NCBI GenBank assembly: GCA_037439705.1 | Contig: JBBIVP010000136.1 | Location: 1-5,829, forward strand | Length of the DNA stretch: 5,829 bases | Origin: JBBIVP01 sp037439705 [NCBI: bacterium] | Lineage (GTDB): Bacteria > JBBIVP01 | Direction of reading: 5' to 3' | Shown here: piece by piece, positions 1 through 5,322 of the stretch | Layout of the letters: every line of letters begins with the position of its first letter | Numbering within the stretch: position 1 is the stretch's first letter | Notes under the pieces: generated by a model | Databases searched by the model: none | What the model saw: the letters and a program-made list of their open reading frames with translations, nothing else | What the model was told of the DNA's origin: nothing | Position numbers and translations under genes: made by a program

Positions 1-620
1 AGAAAATAAAAGATGTGGCAAAAAAAGAAAAAGTGGATGTGGTGATTGCCCTCTCTCACCTCGGTTTTTCAAATGACCAGGCATTTTTTCCAATGGTGGA
101 AGGGGTTGATGTGGTAATTTCTTCCCATTCAGAGGATTATTTAAGTGCACCGGGAGCAGGAGGAAAGGCACTGATTTTAAAATCCACAATAAGGGGACAG
201 CATCTTGGAAAACTGCAATTGAGAATGAGCGGAAAAAAACCTTTCAGCTTTGTAAAACTTGGATTCGCTACTCCCTCAACCGTCAAATATGACCTCATTG
301 CTGTAAAACCAACCGTTGCTCCCCCGAACCCTGTAATGGCTAAATTCCTGGATGAGTATTTTGAAAAATTTAAGGATATGGAGGAACTTTCTTCAAAATG
401 TCTTCCCTGCCATGCTGACAGAATAAGCAGGTGGTTAATCCATCCTCACTCAAAAAATAATGTGGGATGTTCATACTGTCACGAGGTTCCCGAGAAGCAT
501 ATGACAGAAAAAATAAAATTTCTGGACAGAGTCTCTTCCAGAAATTCCTGTTCATCCTGTCACAATTATTCTCCTGAAAAAATAATGGAAATTCTAAAAA
601 AGAGCGGGTGTGCAAAATAA
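1..620 (+). CDS. 5'-nucleotidase-type metallophosphatase with C-terminal triheme cytochrome c tail (5' partial)
   Basis: The reading frame is open to the left edge, so the gene starts outside the window; a GTG at 15 lies inside the conserved domain and is not the start. Residues below count from that GTG. The first ~85 residues match the C-terminal half of the UshA/5'-nucleotidase metallophosphatase domain: a DVVIALSHLG block (H15) and a VISSHSED block (H38, E40), which correspond to metal-ligand motifs of the family, then the GQHLGKLQL strand pair. The usual nucleotidase substrate-binding C-terminal domain is absent. In its place a linker leads to three CxxCH heme c sites: CLPCH (129-133), CSYCH (152-156) and CSSCH (179-183). 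Extra histidines (H143, H145, H161) could be distal heme ligands. Heme c attachment implies export to the periplasm; the signal peptide would be upstream. It likely hydrolyses a phosphoester or couples to electron transfer, but the substrate is unknown. The stop is 3 bp before anmK. Confidence 0.82.
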   Translation, partial: KIKDVAKKEKVDVVIALSHLGFSNDQAFFPMVEGVDVVISSHSEDYLSAPGAGGKALILKSTIRGQHLGKLQLRMSGKKPFSFVKLGFATPSTVKYDLIAVKPTVAPPNPVMAKFLDEYFEKFKDMEELSSKCLPCHADRISRWLIHPHSKNNVGCSYCHEVPEKHMTEKIKFLDRVSSRNSCSSCHNYSPEKIMEILKKSGCAK

Positions 621-1366
621 AAAATGAGTCTCGCAATAGGGATGATGTCAGGCACATCAGCTGATGGAATAGATGTATCTCTCGTCCAGATAAAAAACGG
701 AATAAAATTTATCAAAGGCGCTTTTTATCCCTATCCTGCGGAATTGAAAAATTTCATTCTAAAAATTTCAACCATTGAGGAACTGACACGAGCAAACTTT
801 GCTCTTGCAGAAGTTTTCTCTGAAGCCGCAAACAGGTTTATAGAATCTCTTGGAATTGAAAAAAAGGAGATTTCCGTCCTTTCCTCTCACGGTCAGACAA
901 TAAGACACCTTCCGGAATTTGCAAGAATTGGAAGGTTAAAGGTAAGAGGAACTTTGCAGATTGGAGACATATCGGTAATAGCAATGAGAACAGAAATAAT
1001 TACCGCGGGAGATTTCAGACCCGCCCATATAGCAGGTGGCGGAGAAGGAGCTCCTCTTTCTCCTTTTTTTCATAAAAAATTTTTCTTTTCACCAAGGGAA
1101 AAAAGGGCTGTAATAAATATAGGTGGAATTGCAAATATAACCTTTATCAATTCAAAACCAATGTTCGCCTTTGATGCCGGTCCAGGAAATATGGTGATTG
1201 ACGGGATAGTAAAGATACTTTTCGGAAAGGAAATGGATAGAGATGGAAAAATTGCTTATAAGGGAAAACCTGACGAAAAAATTATTGAGAAAATGCTTTC
1301 ACATCCATTTTTTAAGAAAAAGCCTCCAAAAAGCACAGGAAGGGAGGAGTTTGGTTCGCCTTTTAT

Positions 1367-1373
1367 AAAAAAT
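1367..1373 (+). other. frameshift site in anmK (A_AAA_AAT)
   Basis: In the zero frame the codons are ATA AAA AAT, so the heptamer A_AAA_AAT has the X_XXY_YYZ shape of a -1 slippery site. A -1 slip here, or a seventh A in the run, gives the same restored protein. A purine-rich AGGGAGGAG (1341-1349) lies 17 bases upstream and resembles a Shine-Dalgarno stimulator. However, it also encodes the conserved GREE residues and is further away than in dnaX. No obvious downstream hairpin is seen. The location is certain; the mechanism is open. Confidence 0.6.
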
Positions 1374-1645
1374 TATTGTCACTATCACAAAAATATGAAC
1401 TTTCTCCTAAAGATACGGTAGCCACCGCTTCCGAAATTACGATAAGAAGCATCGTACAGGCAATTAAAAGATACTCTCCCTACAAACCCGAAAGGGTCAT
1501 CCTTTGTGGTGGAGGTGCAAAAAATTTTTATTTATTCCAGCGCCTTAAAGAGGAACTGAAAAATGTGTCTTTATCCAGAGAATTTGGATTTCCAGAAAAA
1601 TATGTTGAATCAGCGGGATTTGCTTTGATGGGATACTGCCTTTTG

Positions 1646-1688
1646 AAAAAAATCCCGAACGACTCCGAGGAAAAATTATTGCTCGGGA
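1646..1688 (-). terminator. possible intrinsic terminator of the radical SAM gene
   Basis: On the minus strand, TCCCGA (1688-1683) can pair with TCGGGA (1658-1653), followed at once by seven T (1652-1646). A competing inner stem CCGAG/CTCGG uses part of the same bases. It starts 16 bp after the radical SAM stop codon, inside the 3' coding end of anmK. The stem is short and the loop long (24 nt), so this is only a candidate. Confidence 0.3.
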
Positions 1689-1703
1689 AAATAGCCTTTC
1701 CTC

Positions 1704-2807
1704 CTAAATAAGAACGGGATATTCTTTTTCATAACTTTTTCCATCTATAAGAAGATATTTGAGGCTCTTCCTGCGTGCACCCATTCTCAAAAGTTGAACG
1801 GGATGTTTTATTCTCAAAACCCTTCTGTTTTCCAGTATCTTCTTTGCGGTCTTCATCCCTATCCCGGGCACAAGGAGAAGAACCTCAAGAGGGGCTTTGT
1901 TTACTTCTATCAATTTACCCTTGAAAATTTTTTTATAAATCCCTTCTTTGGGGTCCTCATCTTCCCTCAAAAATCCATCTTCAAAATAAAAATCATCGGG
2001 TTTTACTCCGTAATTTTTCATAAGATAAAATGCCTGATAGAGCCTGAATTCTCTATTTTTAGAAACCGCTCTGAGATTCTCAAGTGGAGTCTGTGGAACA
2101 GGATAGAATGCGGAATAGTAAACCCTGTCAAGATTGAAAGCCTTTCTCATCAAAAATGTCGTTTTTATTATCTCAGAATCCTTTTCTCCGCAAGCACCAA
2201 CTATAAACTGGGTGCATATTCCAGTTCTTTTTTCCTTTTTCAGCCTTGTCTTATGAGCAAACTCAAGCGGAAAAAGAAGTTCTCTAAAACTTTTTTCATT
2301 TGCTATCTCTTTGAGTTTTTCAGGGGATATGGTTTCAAGGTTTATTGAAACCCTGTCAGCAAGTTCAACAGCCCTTTCAATAGATGAAGAATCAGCTCCC
2401 GGAAGTAGTTTAAGGTGCATATATCCTTTATATTCATATTTTTTTCTCAAAATCTCGGCGGTATCCAGAATTTTTTCCATTGTGTTCAAAGAATTGTGGT
2501 GGATGCCGGAGCTTATAAAAATTCCTTCCGCATTTTTCCTTCTGTATAGTTCGTAAAAGGTTTTTGAAAGGCTTTCAGGGGTAAAGGAAAATCTTCTTAC
2601 ATCCCTGTCCCTTCTGTTTGCGCAATATAAACAGTTCTTTTCACAGTAATTTGTAAAAAGAACCTTAAACAGAGGGATTTTTTTATTTCCGCATTGAGCA
2701 TAGGAAATAAATTCGAACGGATCCGTTCCCTCAAATTCTGCAAGCGAGACAAGAGTTTTAAGTCCCTCTTCGTTCATTGAAAAAATTTTACCACTTTTTA
2801 AATCCAT
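1704..2807 (-). CDS. radical SAM protein with C-terminal helix-hairpin-helix, putative DNA modification/repair type
   Basis: This 367-residue cytoplasmic protein has the radical SAM [4Fe-4S] motif CEKNCLYC (C55, C59, C62; CX3CX2C) inside KVLFTNYCEKNCLYCANRR. Further blocks are EGIFISSGI (94-102), YMHLKLLPGAD (129-139), RVSINLE (152-158) and YYSAFYPVPQTPLEN (230-244). A helix-hairpin-helix, NKAPLEVLLLVPGIGMKTAKK, spans about 303-323. This order matches the COG4277/TIGR03916 group, named putative DNA modification/repair radical SAM proteins; no reaction has been proven as far as I know. Members I recall are somewhat longer (about 400+ residues), and the N-terminal part is short here. The family is often beside a uracil-DNA-glycosylase-like partner, which is not seen in this window. 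The ATG at 2807 is preferred over the Met at residue 11 because it gives the fuller N-terminus; GTGGA 5 bases upstream is a weak ribosome site. It converges on anmK with an 8-bp overlap. Family assignment is fairly sure; function is inferred. Confidence 0.85.
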   Translation of the reverse strand: MDLKSGKIFSMNEEGLKTLVSLAEFEGTDPFEFISYAQCGNKKIPLFKVLFTNYCEKNCLYCANRRDRDVRRFSFTPESLSKTFYELYRRKNAEGIFISSGIHHNSLNTMEKILDTAEILRKKYEYKGYMHLKLLPGADSSSIERAVELADRVSINLETISPEKLKEIANEKSFRELLFPLEFAHKTRLKKEKRTGICTQFIVGACGEKDSEIIKTTFLMRKAFNLDRVYYSAFYPVPQTPLENLRAVSKNREFRLYQAFYLMKNYGVKPDDFYFEDGFLREDEDPKEGIYKKIFKGKLIEVNKAPLEVLLLVPGIGMKTAKKILENRRVLRIKHPVQLLRMGARRKSLKYLLIDGKSYEKEYPVLI

Positions 2808-2815
2808 TTTTCCAC

Positions 2816-2821
2816 ATTTTA
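2816..2821 (-). promoter_or_regulatory. possible -10 box of the radical SAM gene
   Basis: The minus strand reads TAAAAT, 8 bases before the ATG. No good -35 box is found at 16-18 bp; that position falls at or inside the left inverted repeat. It mirrors the TAAAAT seen just ahead of the divergent gene. Weak evidence alone. Confidence 0.25.
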
Positions 2822-2833
2822 AAATTGGTCATT

Positions 2834-2852
2834 GGTTAATAGATAGTATCCA
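2834..2852 (+). repeat. left terminal inverted repeat
   Basis: GGTTAATAGATAGTATCCA. It matches the reverse complement of 3131-3149 at 18 of 19 positions; the mismatch is at 2840. Weaker similarity (G/T-rich) continues for about 10 bases inward. It starts 27 bp upstream of the radical SAM start codon. Confidence 0.85.
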
Positions 2853-3003
2853 TTTGTATGAGAATTTATATTTTGTTTAAGTGGAAGAAGATTTTAATTT
2901 GAGGTGTGAGGTGGTGGATGATGATGGAGGGGAAAAGTGCGATGGATTCAGGGAGATTGAGGGGAAAGGGTTTCCTACTTTCATGGGCTTACTCCTTCTA
3001 TCA

Positions 3004-3070
3004 TTTTCATAAGATATCCTAATGGGGGAAGCCCCCTATTTCAACAATTTTCTTTATCATCTTATGAAGA
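3004..3070. repeat. nested inverted repeats inside the element
   Basis: TTTTCATAAGAT (3004-3015) pairs with ATCTTATGAAGA (3059-3070): 12 pairs with a single T-G wobble. A second hairpin, GGGGG (3024-3028), AAG loop, CCCCC (3032-3036), is nested within. No T-run follows the G/C hairpin directly, so a simple intrinsic terminator is not supported. Confidence 0.65.
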
Positions 3071-3130
3071 GCCTCCTTATTTTCAGGAACATAAACATTC
3101 TTCCATCTCCTTTTCCATACCTTACACCCC

Positions 3131-3149
3131 TGGATACTATCTCTTAACC
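3131..3149 (-). repeat. right terminal inverted repeat
   Basis: On the minus strand it reads GGTTAAGAGATAGTATCCA, differing from the left copy only at the seventh base. It ends 50 bp before the start codon of the rightward operon, just outside the -35 box. Confidence 0.85.
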
Positions 3150-3165
3150 CGAAAGAGAATTTAAC

Positions 3166-3193
3166 TTGACTTTATTTTTATTTTTGATAAAAT
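3166..3193 (+). promoter_or_regulatory. sigma70-like promoter abutting the start codon (possible leaderless mRNA)
   Basis: TTGACT (3166-3171) and TAAAAT (3188-3193) are separated by 16 bp, close to the sigma70-type consensus. The ATG begins only 6 bases after the -10 box, about where transcription would start. No Shine-Dalgarno sequence lies before the ATG. Both facts fit a leaderless transcript for the first gene of the rightward operon. The promoter lies in native sequence just beyond the right inverted repeat. Confidence 0.55.
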
Positions 3194-3199
3194 TTCAAT

Positions 3200-3733
3200 A
3201 TGAAAAAATTCTTCATCTTTTTGGGAATTTTCCTTCTTCCTCAACTAATCTGGGGAAAAGAAAGTTATATATTTGTGGGAGCAAACTTTTCACCAATGAT
3301 TGCCATCTCCCATACCTACAATCAGACTCATGATCTTGATATAGGAGGAGGATTGAGGGGTGGATACCTGAAAAACTGGTTTCAGTTTTATCTGGATTTA
3401 CTTTTTTCCGGTGGATTTGGAGGAGAGATTGATAAAGAGAGTTATAGCACAAAAGGTATCTGGCTGGATTTCAATGCCTCCATAAAACCACTGGGAGATA
3501 TAGAAAGGCTTTTTCTCTATATTGGTCCGGGCTTTGGACTGGCTTATTTTTCGGACGACAATTTCAGCAAAACCTCCTGGAGCGTAAACGGAATTGTGGG
3601 AGCAGCTCAAAAAATTGGTCCGGGAAGGGCTGGACTAAATCTTGAAATTAAATATACAGGAATAACATTTCCACCAGATACAGAAAATTTAGTTTTTGCC
3701 ATTTTTAAGTTTTACTGGGATTTCACATTTTAA
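3200..3733 (+). CDS. exported outer-membrane beta-barrel-like protein
   Basis: This 177-residue protein starts with a typical signal peptide: MKK, a hydrophobic stretch (4-18), and likely cleavage after G19 (LIWG-KE). The rest is rich in glycine and aromatic residues in alternating amphipathic strands, such as YIFVGANFSPMIAI, FQFYLDLLFSGGFGG and LFLYIGPGFGLAYF. It ends in FKFYWDFTF with a C-terminal phenylalanine, the signal usually recognised by the BAM assembly machinery. Size and pattern suit a small barrel of about eight strands, of the OmpA/OmpW-like type, but I recognise no specific family and assign no substrate. It is first in an operon and lies 3 bp upstream of a TIM-barrel enzyme gene. 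The ATG is chosen because it opens the signal peptide; no ribosome site precedes it. Confidence 0.7.
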   Translation: MKKFFIFLGIFLLPQLIWGKESYIFVGANFSPMIAISHTYNQTHDLDIGGGLRGGYLKNWFQFYLDLLFSGGFGGEIDKESYSTKGIWLDFNASIKPLGDIERLFLYIGPGFGLAYFSDDNFSKTSWSVNGIVGAAQKIGPGRAGLNLEIKYTGITFPPDTENLVFAIFKFYWDFTF

Positions 3734-3736
3734 ATA

Positions 3737-4498
3737 ATGGAGCCTCCATTTCATATAAATGTCCCCATAAAGATGCTTATTGAAAGAATTGACGATGTGA
3801 TAGGAAGAAGGATAAATCCGGAGATATATGTGGATGTGGGAGCACTTAAAAACCTCTCTGAAAAATCAATAGAAACAACAGCAGAAAAACTGAAAAAAAA
3901 TGGGTTGAAAACAACCCTTCACGCTCCCTACATAGATTTAAATCTTGGAGCGAGGGACGAAGATATAAGAAAGATATCAGTGGATAGGGTTTTAAACAGT
4001 ATAAGGCTCGTTTTGCCATTTCATCCGGATATGATTGTATGTCATTCCGGATATTTTGACTACAATTATTCCTTCAATTATTCCGTATGGGCTGAAAATG
4101 CATATCGCTCTTTCACAGAAATAGGTGAGGCATGCATAAAAGATGGATTAAAAATAGCAATTGAAAATGTTTTTGAGAGGAATCCCGACAATCTGTATTA
4201 TCTTCTTTCAAAACTTCCTCCGGAAAATTTTGGATTTTGTTTTGACCCTGGGCATGCAAATCTGTTTACAGAGGTTGAAATGAAAATATGGATTGAAGTT
4301 CTTGGAGACAGGCTTTTTGAGATGCACATCCATGATAACAGAGGAAAATACGATGAGCATCTTCCTCTCGGAGATGGAAACATCAATTACGAACAGATCT
4401 TCCAGATAAAGGGGAAAAGGGTTATATTCACTCTTGAACCTCATAAGGTTGAAGACCTTGAAAGAAGCATATCCGGCTTTCTGAAGGCGATCAGATGA
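3737..4498 (+). CDS. sugar phosphate isomerase/epimerase, TIM barrel (xylose isomerase-like, endonuclease IV fold)
   Basis: A 253-residue cytoplasmic protein of the AP endonuclease 2/xylose isomerase-like TIM-barrel family (PF01261 type). Putative metal ligands are all present in order: H62 (TLHAPY), H103 (VCHSGY), E143 (AIENVF), D170 and H173 (CFDPGHAN), H199 (EMHIHDNRG), D206 and H208 (YDEHLPLGDG), and E234 (FTLEPH). This set parallels the nine ligands of endonuclease IV, but the protein is shorter than that enzyme (~280), and the HDNRGKYDEHLPLGDG block is common in proteins annotated as sugar phosphate isomerases. The substrate cannot be told. The start is 3 bp after the preceding stop without its own ribosome site, suggesting coupling. 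The last four bases overlap lgt (ATGA). Confidence 0.82.
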   Translation: MEPPFHINVPIKMLIERIDDVIGRRINPEIYVDVGALKNLSEKSIETTAEKLKKNGLKTTLHAPYIDLNLGARDEDIRKISVDRVLNSIRLVLPFHPDMIVCHSGYFDYNYSFNYSVWAENAYRSFTEIGEACIKDGLKIAIENVFERNPDNLYYLLSKLPPENFGFCFDPGHANLFTEVEMKIWIEVLGDRLFEMHIHDNRGKYDEHLPLGDGNINYEQIFQIKGKRVIFTLEPHKVEDLERSISGFLKAIR

Positions 4499-5322
4499 AA
4501 CCAATTCTTTTTACAATAAACCTGGGATTCATAAAAATACCGATTCACTCATACGGGGTTATGCTCGCCCTTTCTTTCTTCATAGGAACAACAATTGCTG
4601 CAAGGTATGCACAAAAAAAAGAAGGGATATCAGAAGAAAATTACATCTCTGCCACAATGATAACAATGATAGGAATACTCATTGGTTCAAGGATATTCTT
4701 CATACTTGAACACTGGGAGGATTATAAAAGAAACCTGCTTGAAATTTTTGCCCTGTGGAAGGGTGGACTTGTCCTTTACGGGGGGCTTTTCGGAGGCATA
4801 ATCACCGGAATTATTGTTGCCTGGAGAAAAAGAATTCCCATAGGAAGATATTTTGATGCAGGAGCACCATCAATAGCACTTGGTGTTTTTCTTACAAGAA
4901 TAGGATGTTTTTTAAACGGATGCTGTTATGGAAAACCCACAGATTCTCTATTTGGAGTTCGGTTTCCCGAAGAAAGTTATGCCCACAGAATACATATAAA
5001 AGAAGGACTTATATCTCCTGCCAGCAATCATTCACTCCCGGTTCATCCAACTGAACTTTATGAATCCCTTGGAGGGCTTCTCATTTTTGGAATAATGCTT
5101 CTTTTAAGGAAAAGAAAAAAGATATACAACGGAGAATATATGATTCAGTTCCTCATACTTTATTCGGTTTTGAGATTGACGGTTGAATTCTTCAGGGGAG
5201 ATCATCCAGCCTGGTTCCTTTCCACATTTACAACTCCTCAGGTAATAAGTATCTTTATATTTGTCAGCTGTTCTTTATACGAAATTATAAGGATTTTGAA
5301 AAATAAAAGGAGGTGTCAATGA
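4495..5322 (+). CDS. lgt: prolipoprotein diacylglyceryl transferase
   Basis: Lgt moves diacylglycerol from phosphatidylglycerol to the lipobox cysteine of prolipoproteins, the first step of lipoprotein maturation, in the inner membrane. The 275-residue length is normal, with about seven hydrophobic segments (roughly 20-37, 55-72, 90-110, 122-140, 190-205, 214-230, 246-268). Family blocks seen: HSYGVMLALSFF (18-29), GSRIFFILEHW (64-74), WKGGLVLYGGLFGG (88-101), the Lgt signature TRIGCFLNGCCYG (134-146) with R135 and N141, VHPTELYES (183-191) and VEFFRGD (230-236) with R234. Y95 stands where E. coli Lgt has the important H103; I believe this and the cysteine-containing signature occur in other phyla too. 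Its ATG overlaps the previous stop (ATGA), with GAAGG 7 bases ahead. Its stop overlaps the next start. Confidence 0.96.
   Translation: MKPILFTINLGFIKIPIHSYGVMLALSFFIGTTIAARYAQKKEGISEENYISATMITMIGILIGSRIFFILEHWEDYKRNLLEIFALWKGGLVLYGGLFGGIITGIIVAWRKRIPIGRYFDAGAPSIALGVFLTRIGCFLNGCCYGKPTDSLFGVRFPEESYAHRIHIKEGLISPASNHSLPVHPTELYESLGGLLIFGIMLLLRKRKKIYNGEYMIQFLILYSVLRLTVEFFRGDHPAWFLSTFTTPQVISIFIFVSCSLYEIIRILKNKRRCQ
5308..5315 (+). promoter_or_regulatory. strong Shine-Dalgarno site inside the lgt 3' end
   Basis: AGGAGGTG lies inside the end of lgt, 5 bases from its GGAGG core to the ATG at 5319. It is near the full anti-Shine-Dalgarno complement and the strongest ribosome site in the window; several neighbours have none. 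It fixes the start of the last gene. Confidence 0.8.

Larger units (their letters stand above)
624..1711 (+). pseudogene. anmK: anhydro-N-acetylmuramic acid kinase, frame broken by a one-base shift
   Basis: AnmK phosphorylates and opens 1,6-anhydro-MurNAc to MurNAc-6-phosphate in cytoplasmic peptidoglycan recycling. The N-terminal part (frame of 624, ending at 1421) has the family's GMMSGTSADGIDVSLV nucleotide-binding start (6-21), SSHGQTIRH (87-95), GDFRPAHIAGGGEGAPLSP (129-147), INIGGIANIT (164-173) and FDAGPGN with the likely catalytic D184, then STGREEFG. The C-terminal part continues in the -1 frame (stop 1709-1711) with VILCGGGAKN and the ESAGFALMG motif. Neither piece is complete alone. 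Joining them at the A6 run 1367-1372 gives ...SPFIKKLLSLSQ... and 362 residues, close to the usual ~370 of the family. No other lesion is visible, and all motifs are intact. It may therefore be a sequencing indel, a very recent pseudogene, or a recoded gene. No strong Shine-Dalgarno site is seen; the 3-bp gap to the upstream gene suggests co-transcription. Confidence 0.88.
2834..3149. mobile_element. MITE-like element or large structured element bounded by 19-bp inverted repeats
   Basis: The ends are 19-bp inverted repeats with one mismatch, and nothing inside looks like a transposase. Both ends carry TTAA (2836-2839 and 3144-3147). As TTAA is palindromic it could be either part of the repeat or a 4-bp target duplication; no longer flanking duplication is visible. 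Internal structure includes a 12-bp inverted repeat (3004-3015/3059-3070), a GGGGG/CCCCC hairpin (3024-3028/3032-3036), a GGAAA/TTTCC hairpin (2963-2967/2971-2975), and a G-rich arm at 2903-2918 that can pair with 3114-3128. The size and coding-free content suit a miniature inverted-repeat element. A long-range folded RNA closed by the terminal stem is the main alternative. I do not recognise it as RNase P RNA, tmRNA, SRP RNA or a group II intron. Confidence 0.5.
2808..3199. other. 392-bp intergenic region between divergent genes
   Basis: The region holds the upstream sequence of the radical SAM gene (2808-2833), a 316-bp segment bounded by inverted repeats (2834-3149), and a promoter for the rightward operon (3150-3199). 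There is no convincing gene. Short open stretches exist on both strands: minus 2984-2877, 35 codons, with AAGGAG 7 bases ahead of its ATG; minus 3171-3022, 50 codons, with no start; plus 2881-3012, GTG start. None resembles a protein I recognise. Base composition differs from the flanks: 2881-2970 is very rich in G on the plus strand. Confidence 0.8.

Noticed and set aside
1376-1711. Separate gene starting at TTG 1376
   Set aside because: Its sequence is the C-terminal part of AnmK, directly continuous with the upstream frame after a one-base shift; there is no ribosome site before the TTG.
1653-1711. Bidirectional terminator serving anmK
   Set aside because: The inverted repeat there is followed by a T-run only on the minus strand; on the plus strand an A/C-rich sequence follows.
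1794-2556. Plus-strand open frames across 1794-2348 and 2311-2556
   Set aside because: They lie opposite the radical SAM gene, whose minus-strand frame carries all recognisable motifs; these are antisense shadows.
2881-3012. Plus-strand GTG frame of 43 codons in the element
   Set aside because: No ribosome site, no recognisable product, and it follows the G-rich composition bias; most likely chance.
3024-3058. Intrinsic terminator at the GGGGG/CCCCC hairpin
   Set aside because: The 5-bp stem has no following run of T on either strand, and no gene ends nearby.
2834-3149. RNase P RNA, tmRNA, SRP RNA or group II intron
   Set aside because: The terminal stem suggested a structured RNA, but the conserved core sequences I know for these families were not found.
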